Positions 1-8,654 of a DNA stretch of 64,000 bases are shown here, in pieces. The translations under genes and the position numbers were made by a program. Below the pieces are notes generated by a model. It saw only the letters and a list, made by a program, of their open reading frames with translations. It was not told the DNA's origin and searched no databases. Positions within the stretch are counted from its first letter, which is position 1; each line of letters begins with the position of its first letter. Source of the stretch: Spirochaetia bacterium (GTDB taxonomy: Bacteria; Spirochaetota; Spirochaetia; Treponematales; Treponemataceae). Location of the stretch: the NCBI GenBank assembly GCA_900769325.1, contig CAAGGF010000018.1:62001-126000 (forward strand). The letters run 5' to 3'.

Positions 1-2
1 TT

Positions 3-137
3 TCCAAAAACGAAGAAAAATCTGTTCTGAGAGTAAAATGCGTTTTCCCCACAGAAGATGAAAATACATATATTTTTCAGGAAAAACAACTGGAAATAAA
101 AAACAGTCCTTCAAACAATTTTGATTTTCCAGATTGA
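3..137 (+). CDS. C-terminal fragment of an unknown protein (partial, runs off the window)
   Basis: A frame open from the first bases ends at a TGA at 135-137, giving about 44 residues. The fragment is polar (many Lys, Glu, Asn) and ends in the acidic/aromatic stretch NNFDFPD. I recognise no domain. It is on the same strand as dinB and its stop lies 26 bp before the dinB start, so the two may be co-transcribed. It could still be a chance open frame because only the end is visible. Confidence 0.5.
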   Translation, partial: SKNEEKSVLRVKCVFPTEDENTYIFQEKQLEIKNSPSNNFDFPD

Positions 138-163
138 ATTTCTTAAATCAAGGAGACTTTATT

Positions 164-1330
164 TTGAGTGAAAAAATTTTTATTCATATAGATATGGATG
201 CATTTTTTGCCTCAGTTGAACAGCACGACAATCCTTCCTACAAAGGAAAGCCTGTAATCGTCGGAGGAGATTTAAAAGAGCCGCGGGGAGTCGTTTCAAC
301 CTGTTCATACGAAGCAAGAAAATTCGGCGTACATTCTGCAATGCCGCTTCAAAAAGCCTATAAACTCTGCCCGAACGGAATTTTTGTAAGGACGAACATG
401 AAAAGATACTGTGAAGTTTCCGCATCGATTATGGAAATTCTTAAAAATTTTTCACCAGATGTAAACGCCTTAAGCATTGACGAAGCCTCTGTTGATTTAA
501 CGGGAACAGAAAACCTTTTCGGGCCGCCTGAAGAAACCGCAGAAAAAATCAGAAACGAAATCAGAACAAAAACAGGACTTACAGTTTCAATCGGCATGGC
601 ACAAAACCATTATCTTGCAAAAATCGCTTCAGAAGTAAACAAGCCGGACGGATTTTTTAAAATTCCTTCCGGGAAAGAAATCGATTTTATGCTGAATCTT
701 CCGCTAAAAAAAGTCTGGGGAATCGGAAACAAAACGCTTGAAAAATTAAATTCGTTCGGAATTTTTTCAACGAAGCAGCTCTACGAAAAATCCCTTGAAA
801 TTTTAACGATGAAATTCGGCCATGCATCCGGAACTTTTTTGTACAATGCCGTCAGGGGAAAAGAAACACTTGAATTTCAAAAGCCTGCTTCAAGATCAAT
901 CAGTGCAGAAAACACATTTCCCTTTGATTTAACCGATTTATACACAGAAGAAACAAAACTCCTTGAACTGTGCCAGACCGTAATGTTCCGCCTTTTAAAA
1001 GAAAAATCTAACGGAAAAACTGTCACCGTAAAAATACGCTATGAAGATTTTTCTACTATTTCTGTTCAGGAAACTTTAGACGAATACATTACCAGCACCG
1101 ATTTTCTTTTTTCGCATGTAAAAAATCTTTTTGAAAAAAAAGTCATTCATTCAAAAGGAATCAGGCTTTTGGGAGTCGGCATTTCAAACCTTGAATACAC
1201 AAGCGAAATTCACCAGCAGAATCTGTTTGATTTTGGAGAATCAAAAAAACAGGCGGTAGAAAATGCAATAATGAAAATTCAAGGCAAAAACCCGGAATTA
1301 AAAATCGTAAAAGCACGCCTTTTAAAATAA
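164..1330 (+). CDS. dinB: DNA polymerase IV (Y-family translesion polymerase)
   Basis: Error-prone DNA polymerase that extends past lesions and stalled forks in the cytoplasm. Catalytic acidic residues are visible at D10 (HIDMDAFFASVE) and D106/E107 (SIDEAS), followed by VSIGMAQNHYLAKIASE and a helix-hairpin-helix-like VWGIGNKTLEKL. Near the C terminus, from about residue 351, QQNLFDF is a good beta-clamp binding motif. The start is a TTG at 164, preceded by AAGGAG with 8 nt spacing. An in-frame TTG at 134 exists but has no ribosome site and would add 10 residues that do not look like family sequence. The 388-residue length is normal. The S after SIDEA replaces the more usual Y or F. Confidence 0.95.
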   Translation: MSEKIFIHIDMDAFFASVEQHDNPSYKGKPVIVGGDLKEPRGVVSTCSYEARKFGVHSAMPLQKAYKLCPNGIFVRTNMKRYCEVSASIMEILKNFSPDVNALSIDEASVDLTGTENLFGPPEETAEKIRNEIRTKTGLTVSIGMAQNHYLAKIASEVNKPDGFFKIPSGKEIDFMLNLPLKKVWGIGNKTLEKLNSFGIFSTKQLYEKSLEILTMKFGHASGTFLYNAVRGKETLEFQKPASRSISAENTFPFDLTDLYTEETKLLELCQTVMFRLLKEKSNGKTVTVKIRYEDFSTISVQETLDEYITSTDFLFSHVKNLFEKKVIHSKGIRLLGVGISNLEYTSEIHQQNLFDFGESKKQAVENAIMKIQGKNPELKIVKARLLK

Positions 1331-1349
1331 TCTTAAAAAATTTTATTTT

Positions 1350-3419
1350 TTATTCCAAAGGTGCAAAATACCCGGATTCATCGCGGCCGCTTTTATTCAT
1401 AAGGTAAACTTCGACTTCTACAGGAAGGTATTTTTCACCAAAATTTGTTGATAAAGACGATGTATACGAAAACGAATACGAACCGTTCGGAACTGAAATT
1501 ATATCATCTACAATGGAAGAAAGTCCTTCGGTTCTGTAAATGTAATATTGATTTCCGTAAGTCGATTTAGAAAGATACTCAAGAGATTCGTCAGCCGAAT
1601 TTTTAGAAAGAAGAACAGTTGAAAAAATCACGGAATTATTTTTCATGTACGAGCGTATTTCGTTCAAACTGTATTTTTCAAACGCATTTAAAGAAGTTTT
1701 CCCAGAAGTCACAAAAATTACAGCACGTTTTTTTTCATAAGGAATCAAATCATTAACGCAAAGCCTCAAAGCAAGGTCAAGCGGAACAGTTTTTGAATAA
1801 GATGATTTTAAACCTTTTGTGCTGAATTTTAAAGCGCCTTCAGGATTTCCCTTGTATTCAAGAACAGGAAGTTGTGATGCAGAAACGATTCTCAATGTTC
1901 CGCGATTTTCCATTGACTGTGCAATCTGGCGGACAACTGAATCAATTTGACTTTCGTATTCTTTGTTTAAAATATTTCTGTCGATTAAAACTGTTATGTC
2001 TGCAATCTTGTTATTGGAAGATGAACCTAAAAACCTTATGTTTGATGCAGGGCGTTTTTGTTCTGAAATGATAAAATTAGACTCATCAAGACCTACAACA
2101 GGATTTCCCTTTACATTTTCAACTTTTATGTCAATAGAAACATTCGGAAATTTATCTGCGTTCACTTTTTCAATCTGAACAAAATAACCGCCGATTACAT
2201 CTTCCATTCTGGACATAACATAAATTTCATTTGAACGGTAATCAGAAACCAAAAGATTTCCGTTTACATCTGGAACTGCACAAGTAAGTTTTGAAGGAGC
2301 GTTTCCTGAAGAAACATTTTCAAAAAGGTAGCCGGTAAACGGATTTACAGAATAAACTTTGTTTGAATCACAGACGACAAGATAATCATTCCATTTTTTT
2401 AAGGCTTCAGGTTTTAAAAGAGTTTTTTCTTCGAGAATATTTTTTATGAAATTCCCGGAAAGGTCAAATTCGTATATGCAGCCGTAAAATTCATCTGCTA
2501 CAAAAACAGATTCATCGATTATCGCAATTCCTGTAGGTGCCTTAAGTCCGTGAAAAAATTCCTGTTTTCCGCCGAAAGAAAAAATTCCTTCACCTTCCGG
2601 ATTTAAAACCTGAATACGCTTGTTTCCGTAATCTGAAACGAAAATATTTCCGCGAAAATCTTCTGCAAGATACTGAGGCCCTGAAAATTCACCTGATTTT
2701 ATTCCTTTTGAACCAAAATGCTTTATGAAATTTCCGTCCGGCGACAAAAGAGAAAGACGGTTTCCTTTAACTTCGCTTACAAGAAGATTTCCGTTTTTAA
2801 GGCGAATCAAATCAAGAGGTCTGTCAAAACCATTTACCGGACCTTTAGATCTTTTTATAATCATTCCGTTTGCATTTATTTTTAAAAGTTCATTTGAATT
2901 GTACGCGATAACCCAGAACGACCCGTCATTTTCAGCAAGAATTGAAACAGGATTTGCAAAAATGAAATTTTCACCGGTCTGACCTGAATAATTTCCTGAT
3001 TCTGTCAATTTTACAAGATTCCCTGAATATGTGGAAACACGCCTTTCTTTTACGACTTGAATAATGTTTTTTAAAAGAAGTCCGCCGTAACCGTTTTCTT
3101 CTGCATGAGTCCACGCTTCCAAAGCATTTGCTTCAAGCCCCGAACGATAATAAGATTTCCCAAGCCATGTAAGAATCAAATTATCTTCTGGAAGATATGA
3201 AAGAGCTTTTTCAAAACAAAAAACAGAATCGTTGTATGAACCGCGGTAAAAAGACTGAATGCCTCGCCTGAATTCTTCTGCCGCAAAACTTTCGTCACTC
3301 GACCTCATTCCGTTTGGATTATAAAGTCCTGCTGTATCTTTTTGTGAAAAACAAGGATAAAACAGAAAAAGAATTAAAACCGGAACGCAAAATCTTTTCA
3401 AAATTAAATTAATTTTCAT
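1350..3419 (-). CDS. Exported TPR / NHL beta-propeller / von Willebrand A-like protein
   Basis: A 689-residue envelope protein of unknown function. It has an N-terminal signal peptide (MKINLILKRFCVPVLILFLF, then CFSQ, so possibly a lipoprotein). A TPR-like helical pair lies at about 45-110 and NHL-type propeller repeats at about 150-420 (SDYGNKRIQVLNPEGE and VADEFYGCIYEFDLSG are typical blades). A von Willebrand A-like domain follows at about 470-650 (ADITVLIDRN, VIFVTSGKTS). The metal site (DxSxS) is not intact: the motif reads DRN. The start is ATG 3419, preceded by GGGGAG at 7 nt. It overlaps the stop of the upstream TPR gene by 11 bp, so the two are translationally coupled. A role as an envelope scaffold or sensor is inferred only. 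Confidence 0.75.
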   Translation of the reverse strand: MKINLILKRFCVPVLILFLFYPCFSQKDTAGLYNPNGMRSSDESFAAEEFRRGIQSFYRGSYNDSVFCFEKALSYLPEDNLILTWLGKSYYRSGLEANALEAWTHAEENGYGGLLLKNIIQVVKERRVSTYSGNLVKLTESGNYSGQTGENFIFANPVSILAENDGSFWVIAYNSNELLKINANGMIIKRSKGPVNGFDRPLDLIRLKNGNLLVSEVKGNRLSLLSPDGNFIKHFGSKGIKSGEFSGPQYLAEDFRGNIFVSDYGNKRIQVLNPEGEGIFSFGGKQEFFHGLKAPTGIAIIDESVFVADEFYGCIYEFDLSGNFIKNILEEKTLLKPEALKKWNDYLVVCDSNKVYSVNPFTGYLFENVSSGNAPSKLTCAVPDVNGNLLVSDYRSNEIYVMSRMEDVIGGYFVQIEKVNADKFPNVSIDIKVENVKGNPVVGLDESNFIISEQKRPASNIRFLGSSSNNKIADITVLIDRNILNKEYESQIDSVVRQIAQSMENRGTLRIVSASQLPVLEYKGNPEGALKFSTKGLKSSYSKTVPLDLALRLCVNDLIPYEKKRAVIFVTSGKTSLNAFEKYSLNEIRSYMKNNSVIFSTVLLSKNSADESLEYLSKSTYGNQYYIYRTEGLSSIVDDIISVPNGSYSFSYTSSLSTNFGEKYLPVEVEVYLMNKSGRDESGYFAPLE

Positions 3420-4104
3420 TTTTATTCTCCCCGTCAACCATCAGAAGGCGAAGATGTTCTGCAATTTCCTGATTTTCAGGTTCAAGCTGCTCTGCCATTT
3501 CAAGATACTTTTTTGCATCTTTGTACATTCCGAGTTTATAATAAACCCATCCCAAAGAATCAAGGCAGGCCGCAGAATGAGGTGAAGAATTAACAGCTTT
3601 TTTGCAGCATGAAAGAGCCCTTGTAAGTTCCTTATCTTCACAGGCAAGAACATAACCAAGACCGTTTAAGGCAGTCCTGTTTTCAGGATCAATTTCCAAA
3701 GATTTTTCATAGTATTGAAGGCATTTTTCTACATCGCTATCTTCCCATGCAATAAAAGCACTTGCAGCATAGACAGAAGCAGTTTTATAACCAGACTGAG
3801 AAAGTTTTTCAAGTTCAAAAGCGGCAAGCCTTTTACGCCCCGAAAGGCAATAAATTATTGCAAGAATAAAACGGCACTGAAGCACGCGGTCTAAAGTTTT
3901 CCCAGAAGTAACGACCTGTTCAAGATAATTTAAGGCATCTTCATAACGGTTTAGTTTTGTATATAAAAGCCCGAGATAATAAGAAATCTCAAGATTATCT
4001 GCACCGGAATTTTCAGGAAGAGAAAGAAAAAATGTTAAGGCATCGTTATAGCGCTTAGATTTATAAAATTCGATTCCTTGAGATAAAATATTTTTTTCAG
4101 ACAT
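3409..4104 (-). CDS. TPR-repeat protein
   Basis: A 231-residue soluble protein built almost entirely from tetratricopeptide repeats. Typical units are LEISYYLGLLYTKLNRYEDA (about 35-55), ALNGLGYVLACEDKELTRAL and SLGWVYYKLGMYKDAKKYL (about 165-205). There is no signal peptide, so it is probably cytoplasmic. The start is ATG 4104 (MSEKNILSQG), with a purine-rich GGTGG just upstream; an in-frame GTG at 4113 is possible. Its last codons overlap the next gene, a TPR/propeller/VWA envelope protein, suggesting that the two products act together. The binding partner cannot be told from sequence. Confidence 0.8.
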   Translation of the reverse strand: MSEKNILSQGIEFYKSKRYNDALTFFLSLPENSGADNLEISYYLGLLYTKLNRYEDALNYLEQVVTSGKTLDRVLQCRFILAIIYCLSGRKRLAAFELEKLSQSGYKTASVYAASAFIAWEDSDVEKCLQYYEKSLEIDPENRTALNGLGYVLACEDKELTRALSCCKKAVNSSPHSAACLDSLGWVYYKLGMYKDAKKYLEMAEQLEPENQEIAEHLRLLMVDGENKNEN

Positions 4105-4165
4105 TTCCACCACCCATAAAACAATGTCAGTAACCTAAAAATCAAATTTTAAGGTTCGTTTTATT

Positions 4166-4912
4166 CTATACTGAAAAAACAATCGGTTCAACAGATTTTA
4201 AAGCCGAAGGCTCGCACGAAATTAACGATACGCTTATAAATCCGTCACGAACTATAGTTTCATCTGACATTTTTTCGTTTTTTTCTATAAGAAAACCGTC
4301 TCGCTCGGAAACAATAAAATCATGACCGTCTTTAATAACTGAAACCGAATCGCTGTATTTTCGCCTGCTTAAAATATCAGTAAAAACCACCCCTTTATAC
4401 GACTTTAATGAAAGTGCATTCACATTTACAAAAGAAGAAACAGAAGAATTTTTACAGAGCGAAACAAGGGAAGAAAGATTATTCCGTATAAAAAGTGCCA
4501 TAGGTTCAAAAAACTCTATTTTTCCAGAAACAAAATCAAGGCTTACGGCAATTGAAGGACAGCCTAAAAAAGAGCCTTCCCGGGAAGCTGCACATGTCCC
4601 TGAATATATTATGTCTGTTCCAAGATTCGGACCGTGATTTATCCCTGAAATAACGCAATCAAATTTTACAGGAAAAATTTCAGTTTCAAGTGCAGTAAAA
4701 ACGCAGTCGGCAGGACTTCCTTGGCAGGAATAAATTTTTTCTGCAATTTTTTTTACTCGAAAGCCGGAATGCATCGAAATTGAGTGGGAAACAGCAGAAC
4801 GATTAGAGGATGGAGCCATAATATAAACTTCGTGCAAGGAAGACAAAGCATTTTTTAAAGAAATAATTCCATCTGAATCAAATCCATCGTCGTTTGTAAG
4901 AAGAACATTCAT
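4166..4912 (-). CDS. surE: 5'-nucleotidase SurE
   Basis: Metal-dependent 5'/3'-nucleotidase that dephosphorylates nucleoside monophosphates and helps in stationary-phase nucleotide turnover. The diagnostic metal site NDDG is at residues 7-10. The family signatures APSSNRSAVSHS (about 34-45) and SGINHGPNLGTDIIYSGT (about 88-105) are intact. The length of 248 residues is normal. An AAGGA ribosome site precedes ATG 4912. It lies between the TPR gene and the galactokinase-like gene on the same strand, 15 bp from the latter. Confidence 0.95.
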   Translation of the reverse strand: MNVLLTNDDGFDSDGIISLKNALSSLHEVYIMAPSSNRSAVSHSISMHSGFRVKKIAEKIYSCQGSPADCVFTALETEIFPVKFDCVISGINHGPNLGTDIIYSGTCAASREGSFLGCPSIAVSLDFVSGKIEFFEPMALFIRNNLSSLVSLCKNSSVSSFVNVNALSLKSYKGVVFTDILSRRKYSDSVSVIKDGHDFIVSERDGFLIEKNEKMSDETIVRDGFISVSLISCEPSALKSVEPIVFSV

Positions 4913-4927
4913 AGTTTTCCTTAAAAA

Positions 4928-6112
4928 TTAAAATTCAACTACATGAGCACCGTCAGCTGAAGAAACTTCATGACAATCTGTTGAAAAACCAAAAATATGC
5001 TCATATTCGGAAAGTTTTTCTTTAAATTTTTCTACATCGGTCTTTCTTAAAAAAGCATAAATGCATCTTCCGAAACCTTTTCCCGTAATTCTTCCGCATG
5101 AAACAGGATCTGTCAAAAACTGAATTTTCGGGTCAATTTCTACGATTCTTTTTATAATCCAGTCTATTTCAGGACACGACAAATCGTAATAATCCCTTAA
5201 ACTTATGTGGCTGTTATTTACATGGCGTGCAAATTTACTGAAATCGCCTTTTTCAAGCGCATTTACAGCACTCAAAACATCTTTGTGTTCGCGCAAAATA
5301 CAGTAAAGCTTGCGTTTTGTATCTTCACTTACGATTGAAAGTTCTTCGTTTATATCTGTAACATTGTCGATATACTGCCAGCCGCCATGTTTTATATTAT
5401 CTTTTAATTCCCGCAAATCACCCATTAAAAGTGCGTTTTCAGGTTCAAAAAGAGATTCTTCGTTCCACACAGAAACGCGGGGAACACCAGCATTTACAAG
5501 AAAAATTTTGTAATCAGGAAAATCAAACGGAATGTATTCGTAGCAGTTTTTTGTATAATCAGTAAGAATCATATTATTCTTTTTAGAATAAAGAGCGGCA
5601 TAGTTGTCTGCTTTGTGATTTGCAATTTTTAAAAATACGCGGTTAGCATATTCTATTGTCATTAAAACCTGAAGCTGATTGCATTTTAAATCGAACAATT
5701 TTCTTAAAGCGATGGCAAGGGCTGCTTTTACGGCTGTAGTAATCCCGAAACCTGCAGAAGGAAGTGTTTCTGAATAAACTGTGATATCCATTCCTGAAAG
5801 GTGATAACCATATTCAATAAACCCGAATATAACTGCCTTTAAATTATTTGCCCATTTATCTTCTTTTTTTACTTTTAACAATGAGATAGATGATTTTTTT
5901 CTATCGTCCAGCTGTTTAAAATAAAAATGAATATTAGAATCATTGCGCCTTGAAACTGCAACATAAACAGGAATATCCACAGCCATTGAAAGAGTTTTGT
6001 CTTTGAAAAACCACGAATGTTCACCAATCAGATGAAAACGACCGGGAGATGTAACTATGATTTCAGGATCTGTTCCGTATTCGGCTTTATGAATTTCTTT
6101 TACTTCGTTCAT
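4928..6112 (-). CDS. galK: Galactokinase-family GHMP sugar kinase (divergent substrate site)
   Basis: ATP-dependent sugar 1-kinase of the GHMP superfamily, 394 residues. The fold is clear: SPGRFHLIGEHSW near the N terminus corresponds to the galactokinase GRVNLIGEHTD signature. The glycine-rich motif is SAGFGITTAVKAAL. LSCPEIDWII and RITGKGFGRCI match the C-terminal GalK signatures. The catalytic Asp seems kept in KADNYAALY, where typical enzymes have GIMDQFIS. The sugar-contacting TDY after GEH is replaced by SWF, so galactose as substrate is uncertain. ATG 6112 is chosen because it begins the conserved region; a longer in-frame form up to 6193 would overlap the divergent lnt gene. A G-rich AGAGGGG lies upstream, but at a long spacing. 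Confidence 0.7.
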   Translation of the reverse strand: MNEVKEIHKAEYGTDPEIIVTSPGRFHLIGEHSWFFKDKTLSMAVDIPVYVAVSRRNDSNIHFYFKQLDDRKKSSISLLKVKKEDKWANNLKAVIFGFIEYGYHLSGMDITVYSETLPSAGFGITTAVKAALAIALRKLFDLKCNQLQVLMTIEYANRVFLKIANHKADNYAALYSKKNNMILTDYTKNCYEYIPFDFPDYKIFLVNAGVPRVSVWNEESLFEPENALLMGDLRELKDNIKHGGWQYIDNVTDINEELSIVSEDTKRKLYCILREHKDVLSAVNALEKGDFSKFARHVNNSHISLRDYYDLSCPEIDWIIKRIVEIDPKIQFLTDPVSCGRITGKGFGRCIYAFLRKTDVEKFKEKLSEYEHIFGFSTDCHEVSSADGAHVVEF

Positions 6113-6137
6113 CAAAATAAGTATGATTCCCCTCTTA

Positions 6138-6166
6138 TTGTCTTTTTTTTTTATAACTATTAAAAT
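6138..6166 (+). promoter_or_regulatory. Sigma-70-type promoter of lnt
   Basis: A TTGTCT -35 (6138-6143) and a TAAAAT -10 (6161-6166) are separated by 17 bp. The predicted start point falls 0-3 nt before the lnt ATG at 6176, and there is no Shine-Dalgarno sequence, so the transcript may be leaderless. Confidence 0.5.
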
Positions 6167-6175
6167 ATTAACACG

Positions 6176-7963
6176 ATGAATGATTTTTTTCAAATTTTTT
6201 ATACCATTTTTTCGTCCATTTTACTTTTTTTAGCCTTACCAAACGAATTAAATCTTTTAGGCTCTCCCCTGCTTGGATTTTTTGCGTTAATTCCATTATA
6301 CATCGTCTACACAAATCTCAATTCATCAAAAAAAGCATTTTTACTGTTTTTTCTTCATGGATTTCTCACTCACCTTTTAAGCAGTTCATGGCTTGGATAT
6401 TTTAAAGATTTTGCAGCACTCACTTTAGGAGCATCTGCACTCGGAACCGGCTTAATCGAAGGTGCCTGCGGAATTTTATTTTATATTCCTATATTAAGAA
6501 CAAAAAATACTCTCATTCTCTATTCAACGCAAAAAGGAGCTTTTATAAACCTTCAAAAAATCTTCTTTTTCGCAACCCTTTACACATGCTGGGAATGGAT
6601 AAAATCAATCGGTTTTTTAGGATATCCGTGGGCAACCCTTTCTTCGTGCATGTACAAGTTTAAAATCTTTTCACAAATTGCCGACATCACGGGAACTTAC
6701 GGAATCAGTTTTCTTACATCATTTTTCAGTGCACTCATTGGCGAATCTTTAATTCTTTTTAAAAACATTTCAAAAAGCCAGAATCCAAAATACATTATTT
6801 TTTCATACTTTAACGCGTGCAGCCTCTGGATTTCTCTTTCAGTCCTTACATTTTTCTACGGACTTTACAATTATACAGTTCCAAGAAAACCTCAAAAAAT
6901 ACTGAACACAGTAATGATTCAGCAGAACGCAGACCCGTGGAAACTTTCAAACGACAGCGAAACAATTCTCCTTTCAGAAAAACTTACAGAAGAACAAATA
7001 AAACTTGCACAAGAAAAGGACATCGACATAGATTTAGTTGTCTGGAGCGAAGGCTGCCTTAAATATAATTTTCCAAATTCTTACAATTACTACAAATACA
7101 ATCCTCAGGAAAAACCTCTCATTCCGTTCATAAAAGAGCTTCAAATTCCGTTTATTTTAGGAGGCTCAGTTTCTCAATACAAGGACGGAAAAAGACAGTT
7201 TTACAACAGCACGCTTTTATTCGACACAGAAGCAGATTACCGCGGATATTATGCAAAAATTCACCTTGTTCCCATCGCAGAAGCAATTCCGTTTGCAGAA
7301 ATTCCGGCTGTAAAATCATTTCTAAAAAATGCCTTAAAAGTATCTGCAGGCTGGACACCGGGAAAGCAATATGTCTATTTCGAGCTTCCATGCCATTATC
7401 CAAAAGAAAAACCGGAACAAAGCGTTAAAATCATTTCGCTAAAACAAACAAAAAAAGAACAGGAAGAAGCAGAAAACGCCGTTCCATACATAAAAATCAG
7501 TACTCCAATCTGCTATGACGATTCTTTCCCTGATGTAATGACTCCCCTTGCAAAAAACGGAACTGAACTCTTTGTAAACCTAACAGACGATTCCTGGTCA
7601 AGAAAAAAATCTGCCGAATTTCAGCATTTTGTAGTTTCATCATACAGAGCAATCGAAACAAGAACAACTTTAGCCCGCTCCTGCAATTCAGGCTATTCGG
7701 TAATAATCGACCCAAGCGGAAAAATCATCAAAGACATGCCGCTTTTCAAAGAAGACGGAATTTTTGTTCAGATTCCCGTATACAAAAGAATCACTACAAT
7801 TTACATGAAATTCGGAAACTGGCTTCCAGCTGTATTTTCTATAATATTCATTGCATACTCAGTAGCATGCTTCATCGAATTTCACAAACCGGAAGTTAAA
7901 AGTGAACGAAAAATAAAAAAATATAAGAAATCTAAAAAATCCAAAAATAAAAACAAGAGGTAA
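6176..7963 (+). CDS. lnt: Apolipoprotein N-acyltransferase
   Basis: Inner-membrane enzyme that adds the third acyl chain to the N-terminal Cys of lipoproteins. The N-terminal third has several hydrophobic membrane segments. A carbon-nitrogen hydrolase domain follows, with the expected Glu-Lys-Cys triad: VWSEGC (about residue 290), YAKIHLVPIAEAIPF (about 360) and STPICYDDSFPD (about 445). A last membrane helix (WLPAVFSIIFIAYSVACFIE) precedes a strongly basic cytoplasmic tail rich in Lys. At 595 residues it is longer than the usual 500-540, partly from that tail. The gene is divergent from galK and is followed after 3 bp by nrdR. Confidence 0.93.
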   Translation: MNDFFQIFYTIFSSILLFLALPNELNLLGSPLLGFFALIPLYIVYTNLNSSKKAFLLFFLHGFLTHLLSSSWLGYFKDFAALTLGASALGTGLIEGACGILFYIPILRTKNTLILYSTQKGAFINLQKIFFFATLYTCWEWIKSIGFLGYPWATLSSCMYKFKIFSQIADITGTYGISFLTSFFSALIGESLILFKNISKSQNPKYIIFSYFNACSLWISLSVLTFFYGLYNYTVPRKPQKILNTVMIQQNADPWKLSNDSETILLSEKLTEEQIKLAQEKDIDIDLVVWSEGCLKYNFPNSYNYYKYNPQEKPLIPFIKELQIPFILGGSVSQYKDGKRQFYNSTLLFDTEADYRGYYAKIHLVPIAEAIPFAEIPAVKSFLKNALKVSAGWTPGKQYVYFELPCHYPKEKPEQSVKIISLKQTKKEQEEAENAVPYIKISTPICYDDSFPDVMTPLAKNGTELFVNLTDDSWSRKKSAEFQHFVVSSYRAIETRTTLARSCNSGYSVIIDPSGKIIKDMPLFKEDGIFVQIPVYKRITTIYMKFGNWLPAVFSIIFIAYSVACFIEFHKPEVKSERKIKKYKKSKKSKNKNKR

Positions 7964-7966
7964 AAT

Positions 7967-8440
7967 ATGAGATGTCCTTCCTGCGGTAAATTAGATGATA
8001 AAGTAATTGAATCAAGAACAATGGCAAGCGGTGATACAATCAGAAGGCGAAGAGAATGTATTTCCTGTCATTTTCGCTTTACCAGTTATGAAAAAGTCGA
8101 AGAAAAACCGTTTATGGTTGTAAAAAGAGACGGCAGAAGAGAACCTTTTGACCGCTCAAAAATTGAAAAAGGAATCGAACGCGCAATCGAAAAAAGATCT
8201 ATCGCAACAACAACAGTAGAAAACCTTGTTATCGAAGTCGAAGAAGAATCTTTTTCAAAAGGTGCACAAGAACGCGAAATCAACACTTCTGAAATCGGCG
8301 AAATGATTTTAGACAAACTTTACCGCCTTGATAAAGTTGCATACATAAGGTTTGCTTCCGCATACAAGCATTTTGAAAACCTCGAAGAATTCATCACGGA
8401 AATCAAAAACATCGAAGAGCACAGCAAAGCAAATCTTTAA
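7967..8440 (+). CDS. nrdR: Ribonucleotide reductase repressor NrdR
   Basis: ATP/dATP-sensing transcriptional repressor of ribonucleotide reductase genes. The zinc ribbon is complete: C3, C6, C31, C34 (MRCPSCGK and ECISCHFRF). An ATP-cone follows from about residue 48 (VVKRDGRREPFDRSKIEKGI). The 157-residue length is normal. AAGAGG precedes ATG 7967. It sits 3 bp after lnt and is probably co-transcribed with it. It ends before a clear inverted-repeat terminator. Confidence 0.96.
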   Translation: MRCPSCGKLDDKVIESRTMASGDTIRRRRECISCHFRFTSYEKVEEKPFMVVKRDGRREPFDRSKIEKGIERAIEKRSIATTTVENLVIEVEEESFSKGAQEREINTSEIGEMILDKLYRLDKVAYIRFASAYKHFENLEEFITEIKNIEEHSKANL

Positions 8441-8456
8441 AATTTTAAAAACTGAG

Positions 8457-8495
8457 AAAAACGCATTTTTCCTGCTTGACATAAAATGCGTTTTT
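8457..8495 (+). terminator. Terminator after nrdR
   Basis: Thirteen-bp perfect arms (8457-8469 and 8483-8495, core AACGCATTTT / AAAATGCGTT) enclose a 13-nt loop. The 3' arm ends in five T. The loop contains the -35 hexamer of the next promoter. Confidence 0.7.
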
Positions 8496-8504
8496 ATATA
8501 ATAT
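8476..8504 (+). promoter_or_regulatory. Promoter of tRNA-Met
   Basis: The consensus TTGACA (8476-8481) is followed after 17 bp by TAATAT (8499-8504); an overlapping TATAAT at 8497 gives 15 bp. The start point is predicted near 8511, just before the tRNA at 8518. Confidence 0.75.
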
Positions 8505-8517
8505 ATCAATACATTAT

Positions 8518-8590
8518 GGCGATGTAGCTCAGCAGGTAGAGCACCCGGCTCATATCCGGTAGGTCGTAGGTTCAAGCCCCACCGTCGCTA
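8518..8590 (+). tRNA. tRNA-Met (CAT), elongator type
   Basis: A cloverleaf can be drawn with acceptor GGCGATG/CGTCGCT, D-arm GCTC...GAGC and anticodon loop CTCATAT (CAT). The T loop is TTCAAGC and the discriminator is A; CCA is not encoded. The G1-T72 pair and the close match to bacterial elongator tRNA-Met argue against an initiator, which has an unpaired position 1-72. It shows a C-T mismatch at the base of the anticodon stem and an A-C mismatch in the T stem. Confidence 0.93.
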
Positions 8591-8592
8591 AA

Positions 8593-8622
8593 AAGTCTTG
8601 CAGAATTTTGCAAGGCTTTTTT
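8593..8622 (+). terminator. Terminator after tRNA-Met
   Basis: The arms GTCTTGCA (8595-8602) and TGCAAGGC (8609-8616) are followed by a long T tract starting at 8617. Confidence 0.85.
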
Positions 8623-8654
8623 TATTTTTTTTTAATACTTTTCAAGGAGCCGTT

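Noticed and set aside
6112..6193. Longer galactokinase start at 6193
   Set aside because: It would overlap the lnt start and its promoter, and the extra 27 residues do not resemble family sequence.
8518..8590. Initiator tRNA-fMet or tRNA-Ile2 (both CAT)
   Set aside because: Position 1-72 can pair (G-T) and the overall sequence resembles elongator tRNA-Met; the modification state of C34 cannot be seen.
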